A stretch of DNA of 58,614 bases from an uncultured Prevotellaceae bacterium (GCA_900316285.1 ONCG01000024.1:1-58614); one strand, 5' to 3'. Shown: positions 26,122-35,534, counted from the first letter of the stretch. A program made the numbers and translations. Notes: generated by a model from the sequence alone, not told the origin.

Positions 26122-27288
26122 ATGAAAGACTTCAACGAAAGACTACAGGCCTTGCGGCAGCACCACGAGGAGCTGCTCAACCGACCGAACGAACCGCTTC
26201 CATGGGGCAACGGCATCTATGAAAAATATAAGTACCCAATTCTGACCGCCGAGCACACGCCGCTGGAGTGGCGCTACGACTTGTCGCCCGAGGACAACCC
26301 CTACCTCATGCAGCGCATCATGATGAATGCCGTGCTGAACAGCGGTGCCATCAAGCTCGATGGTCGCTATCTGCTGGTGTGCCGCGTGGAGGGTGCCGAC
26401 CGCAAGTCGTTCTTCGCAGTGGCAGAGAGCCCGAACGGCATCGACCAGTGGCGCTTCTGGGAAGAGCCCATCACGATGCCTGAGGCCGACGTGCCTGCAA
26501 CGAACGTCTACGACATGCGACTGACACAACACGAGGATGGTTGGATCTACGGCGTGTTCTGCGCCGAACGCCACGACGACTCGCAGCCCGGCAACCTCAG
26601 CGCTGCCACGGCGACGGCTGCCATTGCCCGCACAAAAGACTTGAAGACCTGGCAGCGACTGCCCGACCTCGTGAGCCGTTCGCAGCAGCGCAACGTGGTG
26701 CTCCATCCGGAGTTCGTCGACGGGAAGTATGCTTTCTACACCCGTCCGCAGGATGGTTTCATCGACACCGGCTCGGGCGGTGGCATCGGCTGGGCGCTGG
26801 TCAACGACATCGAACATGCTGAGGTGAAGGAGGAGCGCATCATCAACGCTCGCCACTATCACACCATCATGGAAGTGAAGAACGGCGAGGGGCCGCATCC
26901 CTTGAAGACTGCGCAGGGATGGCTGCACCTGGCCCACGGCGTACGTGCCACGGCCGATGGCCTGCGCTATGTGTTGTATATGTATATGACCGCCCTCGAC
27001 GACCCCACACGCGTCATCGCTCAGCCTGGCGGCTGGTTCCTCGTGCCTGAAGGCCAGGAATATCTCGGAGATGTGATGAACGTGGCATTTGCCAACGGTT
27101 GGATCATGGACGACGATGGCCGCGTGCTCATCTACTACGCCTCCGCCGACACCCGCATGCATGTGGCCGTGTCGAGTGTTGAACGCCTCATCGACTACTG
27201 CTTGCACACGCCTGAAGACGGTCTTGCCACCGCTGCCTCGGTGGAAACCATCAAGAAGTTGGTCAGGAAAAACAAAAGCACACAATAA
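26122..27288 (+). CDS. GH130 4-O-beta-mannosylglucose phosphorylase
   Basis: 388 residues from ATG 26122 (14 bases after the GH26 gene). The five-bladed propeller family is recognised from 'YLLVCRVEGADRKSFFAVA', 'NVYDMRLTQHEDGWIYGVF', 'NVVLHPEFVDGKYAFYTRP', 'HYHTIMEVKNGEGPHPLKT' and 'VPEGQEYLGDVMNVAFANGW'. This is the GH130 subgroup that phosphorolyses beta-1,4-mannosyl-glucose into mannose-1-phosphate and glucose in the cytoplasm. No signal peptide is present. The neighbouring transporter and epimerase supply its substrate, and the gene order GH26-GH130-transporter-epimerase is the same as in the characterised B. fragilis mannan pathway. Confidence 0.93.
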   Translation: MKDFNERLQALRQHHEELLNRPNEPLPWGNGIYEKYKYPILTAEHTPLEWRYDLSPEDNPYLMQRIMMNAVLNSGAIKLDGRYLLVCRVEGADRKSFFAVAESPNGIDQWRFWEEPITMPEADVPATNVYDMRLTQHEDGWIYGVFCAERHDDSQPGNLSAATATAAIARTKDLKTWQRLPDLVSRSQQRNVVLHPEFVDGKYAFYTRPQDGFIDTGSGGGIGWALVNDIEHAEVKEERIINARHYHTIMEVKNGEGPHPLKTAQGWLHLAHGVRATADGLRYVLYMYMTALDDPTRVIAQPGGWFLVPEGQEYLGDVMNVAFANGWIMDDDGRVLIYYASADTRMHVAVSSVERLIDYCLHTPEDGLATAASVETIKKLVRKNKSTQ

Positions 27289-27369
27289 AATCGAATGTCG
27301 GTAGTTTTATATTATAAATAGGTATTACCTGCTATCCGACTATTCACACTTAAACCCAATCAAAGCGAT

Positions 27370-28746
27370 ATGGCAACATTAAGAGAAAAAATAGGCTATG
27401 CGCTCGGCGACGCTGCTGCCGGCGGCATCACATGGAAAGTCATGTCGATCGCCTTTCCGCTGTTCTTCACCAACGTTTTCGGTCTGACCGTGGCCGACAC
27501 AGCCACCTTGATGCTTGTGGCACGAATGTTCGATGTGGTTACCGACCCACTGATGGGATCGCTGGCCGACCGTACACAATCGCGCTGGGGCACCTATCGC
27601 CCGTGGCTCATCTTCGGTGCCGTGCCCCTTGGCATCATCTTCGCCCTGCTGCTCTACACGCCTGACTTCGGTCCTGTGGGCAAACGCGTCTGGGCCTACT
27701 CGCTCTACTTGCTGATGATGGCCGTCTACACTGCCGTGAACGTGCCCTACGGTTCGCTGCTCGGCGTGATGACCGACGACGACAACGAGAAGAACGAGTT
27801 CTCGTCGTATCGCATGGTGGGCGCCTATGCCATGGGCTTCATCACGTTGTTGTCGTTCCCGTACGTCATTGAGTTCATTGGCGGTGACAAACTTGCCGAC
27901 GGCACTTACAGCGTGGCAGCCAAGCAGCATCAGTATGCAGTCATCGGCGTGGTCTTCGGTGCTCTTGCCACCATCGGAACGCTGGCTTGCGGATTGCTCA
28001 CAAAGGAACGACTGAAACCCGTTCGCGCAGAGAAGTTCTCGTTCAAGCCCTTTGCCGACCTGTTTAAGAACAAGCCGTGGATTTACCTGACGCTTATCGG
28101 TATCTGCACGAACTTCTTCAACGGCTTCCGCTATGCTGTGGCAGGCTACTTGCTGGAGTACTGTCTGCATGGCGATGTGACGGTGTCGGGCCTCATCATC
28201 AACTACACCGTCTTCATGACCTTTGGTGAGGTCACCTGCATGATTTTCGGTGGACTCTCACCGAAGTTCACTCAGTGGGTGGGCTCGAAGCGCAAGGCGT
28301 TTGTCTGGGCTGCCATCATCTGCATCGTGTCGTCGATATTCTTCTTCTTCATCCCCATGGATCCCGCTTATATCTGGGTAATGGTGGCCATTGTCATCAT
28401 CACATCCATCGGTATCGGCCTCTACTCACCGCTGCTGTGGTCGATGTATGCCGACGTTGCCGACTATGCCACTGAGAAGAATGGCACCTCGTCGACGGGC
28501 CTCATCTTCTCCAGCGGTACGATGGCTCAGAAGTTCGGCTCGGCCATCTCGGGTGCGCTCGTGGCCTTGTTCTTAGGCATGGCTGGCTTCATCTCGGGCA
28601 CCGATGCTGCCACAGGACAAACCGTTGTCACCATCACCAACGAGGAAGCCGTGCGCCAGATGATCTGGGCACTGTTCTCACTCTTCCCCGCTGCCATCGC
28701 CGCACTCATCGTGTTGCTCATCCATAAATATCCCATTCAGAAATAA
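27370..28746 (+). CDS. GPH/MFS-type sugar:cation symporter for mannobiose
   Basis: 458 residues with about twelve hydrophobic helices. Motifs 'DVVTDPLMGSLADRTQSRWGTYRPWLIFGAVP' (read here in parts: 'DVVTDPLMGSLADRT', 'RWGTYRPW') are typical of the glycoside-pentoside-hexuronide (MelB-like) family. It likely brings mannobiose or mannosyl-oligosaccharides through the inner membrane. It lies 81 bases after GH130 and only four bases before the epimerase start, indicating one operon. Confidence 0.9.
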   Translation: MATLREKIGYALGDAAAGGITWKVMSIAFPLFFTNVFGLTVADTATLMLVARMFDVVTDPLMGSLADRTQSRWGTYRPWLIFGAVPLGIIFALLLYTPDFGPVGKRVWAYSLYLLMMAVYTAVNVPYGSLLGVMTDDDNEKNEFSSYRMVGAYAMGFITLLSFPYVIEFIGGDKLADGTYSVAAKQHQYAVIGVVFGALATIGTLACGLLTKERLKPVRAEKFSFKPFADLFKNKPWIYLTLIGICTNFFNGFRYAVAGYLLEYCLHGDVTVSGLIINYTVFMTFGEVTCMIFGGLSPKFTQWVGSKRKAFVWAAIICIVSSIFFFFIPMDPAYIWVMVAIVIITSIGIGLYSPLLWSMYADVADYATEKNGTSSTGLIFSSGTMAQKFGSAISGALVALFLGMAGFISGTDAATGQTVVTITNEEAVRQMIWALFSLFPAAIAALIVLLIHKYPIQK

Positions 28747-28750
28747 ACGC

Positions 28751-30064
28751 ATGAAAAGCAGTTCCGCATGTAGCGAAAAGGTCGCAACGCTCAGAACAGA
28801 GGTGCAGGAAGTACTTGAAAACAACATCCTGTGCTTCTGGCTCGAACAGATGCAGGACCACGAACATGGAGGCTTCTACGGACAGATGACGGGCCGCGGC
28901 GAACTCGTGAAGACGGCCGACAAGGGTGCCATCCTGAACGCTCGCATCCTCTGGGCGTTCTCGGCAGCCTATCGTGTGCTCCGCAAGCCGGAATACCTCG
29001 AAGCCGCAACACGTGCCAAAGACTACATCCTCGACCACTTCATCGACCCTGAGTATGGCGGCACTTATTGGAGTCTGGACTACCTCGGCCAGCCACGCGA
29101 CACGAAGAAGCAGTTCTATGCCATTGGCTTCATGATCTATGGCTTGTCGGAGTATGCTCGTGCCACTGGCGACCATGAGGCACTCGATGTGGCCCTCCAG
29201 CTCTACGAATGCATAGAAGAACACTCGCTCGACCATGAATATAACGGCTACATCGAGGCAATGACGCGCGACTGGCAACCCATTGCCGACATGCGTCTCT
29301 CCGACCTCGATGCAAACTACCCGAAGTCGCAGAACACCCATCTGCACATCATCGAGCCCTACACCAACCTGTTTCGGTGTTTAAAGGAGTTTCGGGAGGT
29401 CGAATTATTCAATTGCAACTACGTACCTGCCCTGGGTGCCGTGCTCCCGATTGGTATCTCGGTGCCGCAGGAGGTCATTGATAACGTGGAGATGTCGCTC
29501 CGTAATCTCATCGACATCTTCACCGACCGCATCCTCAATCCCGACACCCACCACCTCGACCTCTTCTTCGAGAACGACTGGACGCGCGGCGCCGGCCGTC
29601 TGGAGAGCTACGGCCACGACATCGAATGCTCGTGGCTCATGCATGAGGCAGCCCTGGTGCTGGGCGACAAGGCGGTTTTAAAGAAGGTGGAGCCCATCGT
29701 GCAAGAAGTGGCGAAGGCATCGGAGAAAGGCCTGAATGCCGACGGTTCGATGATTCACGAGGCGAACCTCGACACGGGTCACATCGACGACGACCTCCAT
29801 TGGTGGGTGCAGGCAGAGAATGTAGTGGGATGGTTCAACCTCTATCAGCACTTCGACGACGAGGATGCCCTGCAGAAAGCACTCCGCTGCTGGGACTACA
29901 TCAAGCTGAATCTCATCGACCGCGAGCATGGCGAATGGTTCTGGAGCCGCCACCGCGACGGCTCGCTGAACCTCGACGACGACCATGCCGGCTTCTGGAA
30001 GTGCCCCTACCACAACTCCCGCATGTGCCTCGAAATCATTGAAAGGACCCCTAGGAAAACCTAG
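28751..30064 (+). CDS. Mannobiose/cellobiose 2-epimerase (AGE family)
   Basis: 437 residues, cytoplasmic. The (alpha/alpha)6-barrel family is recognised from 'GGFYGQMTGRGE', 'NAQ/NARILWAFSAAYR', 'HDIECSWLMHEAA', 'DDDLHWWVQAENVVGWFN' and 'HGEWFWSRHRDGS'; the His residues in the latter motifs are those used in catalysis in this family. It converts the reducing-end mannose of mannobiose to glucose, giving the substrate for GH130. The C-terminus 'TPRKT' and TAG stop lie in a CTAGGAAAAC tandem array, so the final residues are repeat-derived. Confidence 0.92.
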   Translation: MKSSSACSEKVATLRTEVQEVLENNILCFWLEQMQDHEHGGFYGQMTGRGELVKTADKGAILNARILWAFSAAYRVLRKPEYLEAATRAKDYILDHFIDPEYGGTYWSLDYLGQPRDTKKQFYAIGFMIYGLSEYARATGDHEALDVALQLYECIEEHSLDHEYNGYIEAMTRDWQPIADMRLSDLDANYPKSQNTHLHIIEPYTNLFRCLKEFREVELFNCNYVPALGAVLPIGISVPQEVIDNVEMSLRNLIDIFTDRILNPDTHHLDLFFENDWTRGAGRLESYGHDIECSWLMHEAALVLGDKAVLKKVEPIVQEVAKASEKGLNADGSMIHEANLDTGHIDDDLHWWVQAENVVGWFNLYQHFDDEDALQKALRCWDYIKLNLIDREHGEWFWSRHRDGSLNLDDDHAGFWKCPYHNSRMCLEIIERTPRKT

Positions 30065-30130
30065 GAAAACCTAGGAATGCCTAGGAAAGCCTAGGAATGC
30101 CTAGGAAAACCTAGGAAAACCTAAAAAAAA
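30051..30130. repeat. Period-10 CTAGGAAAAC array at the epimerase stop
   Basis: Seven units in perfect register (30051-30120), with variants GGAATGC and GGAAAGC, plus a decayed eighth unit. The first unit encodes the end of the epimerase and its stop codon. The array separates the epimerase from the GH36 gene. Confidence 0.9.
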
Positions 30131-30154
30131 CCCTAGCAAAAAGCAACTGAAAAT

Positions 30155-32335
30155 ATGAAAACAATCAAAGCAATTCTCTCCCTTCTGGTGCTTGCCATCC
30201 CTGCTTTCGCATGGAATGGCGAACTCACCATTCAAACCCCAAACACACAAATGCTGCTGCATGCCTGGGAAGGTGGCGACCTGCGCATGGCTTACTACGG
30301 CGACCGCACTGCCACACTGCAGCAGTTGCGCGATGCCGGCGACGACCTGAACTTCTCCGCCATGCCGGCATTCGGCACCGTCGATGCCATCGAGGCACCT
30401 GCCCTGCAGATTCAACATGCCGACGGCGACCAGAACCTGGAACTGAAAGTCGACAACGTGGAGACACGCAGCGAGGGCAATGCCACCGTGACCATCATCA
30501 CGATGAGCGACAAGCTGCAACCCGTCACCGTGCGTGTGTTCTACAAGGCATACAAGCAAGTAGACATCATTGAGACATGGACGGAGATTTCTCATCAAGA
30601 GAAGAAGGCCGTCACGCTGAAGCGCTTCGACTCCGGACATCTCACCTTCCGCCAGGGCAACGTGTGGCTGACGCATCTGCATGGCAACTGGGCCGCCGAG
30701 ACCGAGTCTACACAGGAGCGACTCACGCCGGGCATGAAGACCATCCGCAACACCGACGGCGCCCGCAACTCACATCTCGACGCCCCCGAGCTGATGCTTT
30801 CGCTCGACGGACAGCCGCAGGAGAACACGGGGCGCACCATCGGTGCCGTCCTCTGCTGGAGTGGAAACTTCGAGTTGCGCATCAACACCAACTCCCACCA
30901 CGTGCATCATCTCTATGCAGGCATCAATCCGCTGGCCAGCGAATATGTGCTGGAGCCCAAGCAGGTGTTCGAGACGCCCCACCTCGCATTGACCTACACC
31001 ACCGAGGGCATGGGTGGCGTGAGCCGTAACTTCCATCGCTGGGCACGCACGGAAGGCATGTTCCACAGGGGCATGAAGACGGGCGACATCCTTTTGAATT
31101 CGTGGGAGGGCATCTACTTCGATATCACCGAGGAGCGCATCATTCAGATGATGGATGACATTGCGAAGTTCGGTGGCGAACTGTTTGTGATGGACGACGG
31201 CTGGTTTGGCGATAAGTATCCGCGCAACGACGACACATCGTCGCTCGGCGACTGGGTGGTCGACAAGCGCAAGCTGCCCAATGGCATCAAGGCACTGACC
31301 GATGCTGCCCGCGAGCGTGGCATCAAGTTCGGCATTTGGATTGAGCCGGAGATGTCGAACACCAAGAGCGAGCTCTTCGAGAAGCATCCCGACTGGGTGC
31401 TGCAGACCAAGGGTCGCGAGCTGAAGCAGGGTCGCGGCGGCACGCAGGTGGTGCTTGACATGAGCAACCCACAGGTGCAGGACTTCGTGTTCCGCGTGGT
31501 CGATGACCTGATGACGCAATATCCGGAGATTGCCTATATCAAGTGGGATGCCAACGCCAGCATCCAGAACTATGGCTCGCTCTATCTGCCGAAGCAAAAA
31601 CAGTCGAACATCTACGTCGACTACCACCTCGGACTCATCAAGACGCTGAAGCGCATCCGTGCGAAATATCCCGACCTGGTCATCCAAGACTGTGCCTCGG
31701 GTGGCGGACGTGCCAACTACGGTCTGCTGCCTTACTTCGACGAGTTCTGGGTGAGCGATAACAACGATGCCCTGCAGCGCGTCTACATCCAGTATGGCAC
31801 GAGCTACTTCTTCCCGGCCAACGCAATGGCGCAGCACATCGGCGGCGTACCCTATTGGAACACCGGCGGACGCATCACGCCCATCAAGTTCCGTTGCGAT
31901 GTGGCGATGAGTGGTCGACTCGGCATCGAGCTGCAGCCAAAGCATATGAGCGATGAGGAGCGTGCACAATGCACACAAGCTTTTGCCGACTATAAGGAGC
32001 TGCGGCCCATCGTGCAGACTGGCAACCTCTATCGCCTGCTGTCGCCCTTCAGCCGTGAAGGCCTCGCCTCGCTGATGTATGTCGACGATGCCCGCTCGCA
32101 TGCCGTGCTGTTCATCTATAAGGTAGACAACTACTGCGACCAGCCCATCCCACGCATCCGCCTCGCCGGCCTCGACCCCGACCGCACCTATACACTCTCC
32201 GAGCGCAACGTGAAGAACGGCCAAAAGCCCTGCTCGCTCAACGGCAAGCAGTTCACCGGTCGCTTCCTGATGTCCGTCGGCATAGAGGTTCCCCTGCGCG
32301 ACGACTATGCCAGCCGCGTGTTTGAGCTGAAGTAA
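30155..32335 (+). CDS. GH36 alpha-galactosidase, exported
   Basis: 726 residues with a cleavable signal peptide ('AILSLLVLAIPAFAWNG'). A beta-sandwich N-terminal domain (about 20-290) is followed by the TIM barrel with 'FVMDDGWFG', nucleophile Asp about 465 in 'YIKWDANAS', and acid/base Asp about 535 in 'WVSDNNDALQR'; a C-terminal beta domain follows. It removes alpha-1,6-galactosyl branches from galactomannan oligosaccharides, most likely in the periplasm. Last gene of the right PUL arm, followed by a clear terminator. Confidence 0.93.
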   Translation: MKTIKAILSLLVLAIPAFAWNGELTIQTPNTQMLLHAWEGGDLRMAYYGDRTATLQQLRDAGDDLNFSAMPAFGTVDAIEAPALQIQHADGDQNLELKVDNVETRSEGNATVTIITMSDKLQPVTVRVFYKAYKQVDIIETWTEISHQEKKAVTLKRFDSGHLTFRQGNVWLTHLHGNWAAETESTQERLTPGMKTIRNTDGARNSHLDAPELMLSLDGQPQENTGRTIGAVLCWSGNFELRINTNSHHVHHLYAGINPLASEYVLEPKQVFETPHLALTYTTEGMGGVSRNFHRWARTEGMFHRGMKTGDILLNSWEGIYFDITEERIIQMMDDIAKFGGELFVMDDGWFGDKYPRNDDTSSLGDWVVDKRKLPNGIKALTDAARERGIKFGIWIEPEMSNTKSELFEKHPDWVLQTKGRELKQGRGGTQVVLDMSNPQVQDFVFRVVDDLMTQYPEIAYIKWDANASIQNYGSLYLPKQKQSNIYVDYHLGLIKTLKRIRAKYPDLVIQDCASGGGRANYGLLPYFDEFWVSDNNDALQRVYIQYGTSYFFPANAMAQHIGGVPYWNTGGRITPIKFRCDVAMSGRLGIELQPKHMSDEERAQCTQAFADYKELRPIVQTGNLYRLLSPFSREGLASLMYVDDARSHAVLFIYKVDNYCDQPIPRIRLAGLDPDRTYTLSERNVKNGQKPCSLNGKQFTGRFLMSVGIEVPLRDDYASRVFELK

Positions 32336-32392
32336 AAGAAGTGGAAAACGAGATACTCAATAGGTAGATATTAGTCTAAGGTTTTATTGAAA

Positions 32393-32430
32393 GGGCAGCG
32401 CTGTCGTGATGACAACGCTGCCCCGTTTTT
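32393..32430 (+). terminator. Terminator of the right PUL arm
   Basis: GGGCAGCG-C-TGTC pairs with GACA-A-CGCTGCCC across a five-base loop, followed by CGTTTTT. It lies about 58 bases after the GH36 stop. Confidence 0.85.
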
Positions 32431-32493
32431 ATGACATTCGTTTTTATATCCTCCTAGTCCCTACATCTATTGTCTTAACAACTAAATTGGGGC

Positions 32494-33657
32494 TTATTTA
32501 TTTTCTATTTCCTTGAGTCTATGCACGATTCGTTCGTACTCAGCACGCTTTTCTTCCATGCGTTCATGCACGTGGCCGAAGCCTTCGGCATGTCGTTTCC
32601 ATTCTTCCAGCGCAGGTGTGGTGCGATCGGCAGACTCAGCCTTTAACAAAAACTCGATGTAAGCCTGTTCGGCCTTTACCCCATCCTCTTCAATCAGTTC
32701 GTAGGTCTGCGCGATGTTGTAGAGCGAAGCCAGTGACTGCGGGTTGTATTTCAGGCAATTCTTCCAGTCCCAGATGGCAGAGTAGTATTCTTCGTTCTGA
32801 TAGTACCCGTCGGCGAGTGCCGAGTGCAGGTTGAACATCGCGGCATCGTCGGGCTGCATGCGTTGCAGCGCCATTAGCAAGATGTGAATACCCTCGGCGT
32901 TGCGTTGCAACTTCACCAGCGCTGCTCCAAGGTGATAGAGTGGCCAAGCTTTCGCGGAGTCGTTCAGGTATACGGCCTGCCCATAGTGCTCCACCGCCTT
33001 TAACAATAGCGTAGAGTCAGCCTCGGCCAACTGTTCATAGCACATGCCCAGCGAATAGTGGGCGGCAAACGTGGAGTCGCCAAGCGCCAGCAATTGCTCA
33101 TAGGTCTCTGTGGCCTCGGGATATTGCTTCAGGAAGAACTGCGCATCGGCTTTCTGCCGTTTCACGAGGATGTTACTTGCGTCTTCTGCTTCGTAGCGTT
33201 GCGTCAGCGCCAATGCCTGTTCAGGTTCGTCGAATAGGTTATAGGCAAGCGCCATATCGGCCACCACCTCCGAATCCATCGGGAACCGCGCCAGCAGCCG
33301 TTCGCCCCACCGGCGTTGATGGGTTGTCTTGTCATCAAGCGCCTTATAGCTATAGAACAACTGTCGCAAGGCATCGTGGCTGAGCACGCTATCGGGCAAC
33401 TGCTCCAACAGCGCGACACACCGCCGATAGTCTGCCCGCAGGAAGTAGCATGTGGCGAGCTTGCTTTTAACCATATCATCGGCCTCAGCCACCTGCGTGT
33501 AGTATTGCATGGCATGATAATAGTCGTACTGCGCCATGCAGCTATCACCTTGAGCCACGAGCAGCGAGTCGGCAGTAGGCTTGCCGCCAGCCCACCCTTG
33601 GGAACTGACGGCAAGTGCTATCAAGAGAGAGAATAAATGGTTTCTAATCATCATCAT
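32494..33657 (-). CDS. Exported TPR protein
   Basis: 387 residues. A signal peptide ('LFSLLIALAVSSQGWAGG') is followed by tetratricopeptide repeats over nearly the whole length ('YYHAMQYYTQVAEADD', 'YPEATETYEQLLALGD', 'HYSLGMCYEQLAEAD', 'YYSAIWDWKNCLKYNPQSLASLYNIA') and a charged helical tail. Likely a periplasmic scaffold. It follows the TonB-M56 gene on the same strand after a 54-base spacer with a palindromic element, so it may be the third gene of the BlaI-controlled operon. Confidence 0.75.
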   Translation of the reverse strand: MMMIRNHLFSLLIALAVSSQGWAGGKPTADSLLVAQGDSCMAQYDYYHAMQYYTQVAEADDMVKSKLATCYFLRADYRRCVALLEQLPDSVLSHDALRQLFYSYKALDDKTTHQRRWGERLLARFPMDSEVVADMALAYNLFDEPEQALALTQRYEAEDASNILVKRQKADAQFFLKQYPEATETYEQLLALGDSTFAAHYSLGMCYEQLAEADSTLLLKAVEHYGQAVYLNDSAKAWPLYHLGAALVKLQRNAEGIHILLMALQRMQPDDAAMFNLHSALADGYYQNEEYYSAIWDWKNCLKYNPQSLASLYNIAQTYELIEEDGVKAEQAYIEFLLKAESADRTTPALEEWKRHAEGFGHVHERMEEKRAEYERIVHRLKEIENK

Positions 33658-33671
33658 GTCCTTTTGGGAAC

Positions 33672-33710
33672 TATCCCCCCTCCCTTAGGGAGGGGCCGGG
33701 GGTAGGCTCC
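33672..33710. repeat. Family A palindrome between TPR and M56 genes
   Basis: CCCCCCTCCCT-TA-GGGAGGGG followed by CCGGGGGTAGGC is the same element type that is found inside coding regions elsewhere in the window, here intergenic. It could form a hairpin in the mRNA between the two genes. Confidence 0.75.
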
Positions 33711-33711
33711 C

Positions 33712-35016
33712 TTACTGCAGCCTAAACGACACAGGAATGGTGTACTTCACACGCACTACCTCGCCATTTTGCTTGCCAGGCTGCCACTTCGGCATCATCT
33801 TCACCACGCGCAGCGCCTCTTGGTCGAGTTCGGGACTCACGCTCTTCACCACCGTCGGCTCAACCACCGAGCCGTCTTTGTTAACGACGAATTGCACAAC
33901 CACGCGACCCTGCGTACCTTTGTCTGTAGCCTCCTTCGGATATTTGATATTCTTCATGAGGAAGTTCATCAGTTCCTGTTGACCGCCGGGGAACCACGGC
34001 ATCTGTTCCACCACGTCGAACACCTCGCCCTGCACAACAGACCCCTCTGCCTGTGCTTCGTCCTGAGCGGGTGTGCCATCGACGGTGACGCCTACCATCA
34101 TGGGCTTTCCTGCGGCACTATCGGTCTGTGCTTGCTCTGCTGCCGTAGCGGGTTCAGCAGTTTTCTTATCGAGGTTACAGGCCACGAGGGCCACGCCAAT
34201 CACCGGCACCAGCAGCAGGTATTTCGCCCGCAGCCAGCTATTTGTACGTTTCTTGTTCATCATACGAATTCTAAGTTTTAAAGGTAAGACATTGAAATTA
34301 TTACACACTGTAGCTACATTCTTTCCGTAGGCCAGGCCAAGCAGATGATACTGATAGGCTTTGCGCTCGCTACCAGCCTCCACCACCCGTTCATCAGCCA
34401 GGTATTCCAGGTTCAACCGCACTTCACGCCGCATGAGCCACGCAAACGGATTCGGCCAACAAGCGATGGCGAGCAACTCCATCAGCACGATATCCAACGA
34501 GTGCCACTGCTCCACATGCGCCCGCTCGTGGGTCATAATCTCCAGCAACTGTTCCTCCGATTGCGCCTGGGGGTTCACGAATATCCAGCGGAAGAACGAG
34601 AACGGACAGGTGGAGTCTTTCAGTCGGAACACCTTATCGGCCGCCAGTTCCGCACTTCGTGTCATCCGCACGATGGTCGTTAGCTGCCAAGCCAGACGTG
34701 CAAGGAGCACTCCGACACCGCCCATATATAATAATGTGAACAGTCGCAGCCACGGGAATCGTGCCTCCGTGCCCGTGATGGTCACCGTTGGAAGCATTAC
34801 TTCCTGATACACCTCGGCAAGATTGGCCGTTTGCTCGTGACTCGCCACCCACCAACTCAGGTCGGCAAGAGGTATCGTCAGCGCCGCGGCTGCCATCAGC
34901 AACAACACCACTCGGCGCCACACGAAGAACGTGTCGCGGGTGAACAACAGACGATAGAAGCCGTAGAACACGGCCAGCAGCACGTTCACTTTCAGCAGAT
35001 ATACCATTGTTATCAT
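33712..35016 (-). CDS. M56 (BlaR1/MecR1-like) membrane peptidase with C-terminal TonB domain
   Basis: 434 residues. N-terminal membrane helices and a zinc site 'MTHERAHVEQ' (HExxH at about 163-167) place it in peptidase family M56. A further membrane helix lies at about 265-280 ('YLLLVPVIGVALVACNL'). Instead of a penicillin-binding sensor domain it ends in a TonB C-terminal domain (about 340-434, 'YPKEATDKGTQGRVVVQFVVNKDG'). This fusion is common in Bacteroidota. It likely cleaves or senses a signal for the BlaI-type repressor encoded 16 bases upstream. The signal itself is unknown. Confidence 0.88.
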   Translation of the reverse strand: MITMVYLLKVNVLLAVFYGFYRLLFTRDTFFVWRRVVLLLMAAAALTIPLADLSWWVASHEQTANLAEVYQEVMLPTVTITGTEARFPWLRLFTLLYMGGVGVLLARLAWQLTTIVRMTRSAELAADKVFRLKDSTCPFSFFRWIFVNPQAQSEEQLLEIMTHERAHVEQWHSLDIVLMELLAIACWPNPFAWLMRREVRLNLEYLADERVVEAGSERKAYQYHLLGLAYGKNVATVCNNFNVLPLKLRIRMMNKKRTNSWLRAKYLLLVPVIGVALVACNLDKKTAEPATAAEQAQTDSAAGKPMMVGVTVDGTPAQDEAQAEGSVVQGEVFDVVEQMPWFPGGQQELMNFLMKNIKYPKEATDKGTQGRVVVQFVVNKDGSVVEPTVVKSVSPELDQEALRVVKMMPKWQPGKQNGEVVRVKYTIPVSFRLQ

Positions 35017-35032
35017 AGCTCGTTCGCTTAAA

Positions 35033-35398
35033 TTACTTCACACCATTGCTTTCAATTTCCTGGATAATCTCCTTCAAATCATCAGACGAGAGTTTCTCTT
35101 CGCGAGCGAAGAACGACACCATGTCACGAAACGAGCCGCGGAAGTAGTCGCGCACGAAGCCCGACATGAAGCGACGCTTGTAGTCGCTCTCCGCAATAGC
35201 GGGTTCGTAGACGTAGGTCTTGCCCTGCTGGCGTTGATTGACGAACAGCTTGCGCTTCAGGTTTTGCATGACAGAGGCCAGCGTGGTGTAAGGGGGTTGC
35301 GGCTCAGGCATGTGCTGAAGAACGTCCTTCACGGTGCACTCACCCAACTGCCACACCTGCTGCATCACCTCTTCTTCTTGTTTAGTCAGTTTCTCCAT
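35033..35398 (-). CDS. BlaI/MecI-family transcriptional repressor
   Basis: 121 residues. The winged-helix domain is clear: 'LTKQEEEVMQQVWQLGECTVKDVL', 'YTTLASVMQNLKRKLFV', and a dimerisation tail. BlaI-type repressors bind dyads and are inactivated through the M56 partner. Two matching dyads lie upstream and one overlaps the promoter, so autoregulation of the BlaI-M56(-TPR) operon is likely. It is 16 bases upstream of the M56 gene. Confidence 0.92.
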   Translation of the reverse strand: MEKLTKQEEEVMQQVWQLGECTVKDVLQHMPEPQPPYTTLASVMQNLKRKLFVNQRQQGKTYVYEPAIAESDYKRRFMSGFVRDYFRGSFRDMVSFFAREEKLSSDDLKEIIQEIESNGVK

Positions 35399-35429
35399 GT
35401 TCTTTGACGAATGATTTGTTTACGGTTGC

Positions 35430-35461
35430 AAATCTACGAAAGTTTCGTAGATGATGCAAAT
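35430..35461 (-). promoter_or_regulatory. Promoter of the BlaI operon
   Basis: On the minus strand ATTG (461-458) is followed after 20 bases by TAGATTTG (437-430), a full match to TAnnTTTG with a one-base deviation in the -33. The dyad operator at 35433-35453 covers the space between the two elements. Confidence 0.65.
35433..35453. promoter_or_regulatory. BlaI-type operator 1 (perfect dyad)
   Basis: ATCTACGAAA, a central G, and its exact inverse TTTCGTAGAT form a 21-base perfect palindrome overlapping the -7 element. Bound repressor would block RNA polymerase. Confidence 0.8.
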
Positions 35462-35513
35462 TAATCGCGTTAAAGAAACTTAAATGCACGAAATAAGTTG
35501 CTGATATTGCATA

Positions 35514-35534
35514 AATTACGAATGTTTCGTAGAT
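35514..35534. promoter_or_regulatory. BlaI-type operator 2 (imperfect dyad)
   Basis: AATTACGAAT, G, TTTCGTAGAT matches operator 1 in one half-site exactly and in most of the other. Its centre lies 81 bases upstream of the centre of operator 1. Confidence 0.65.
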
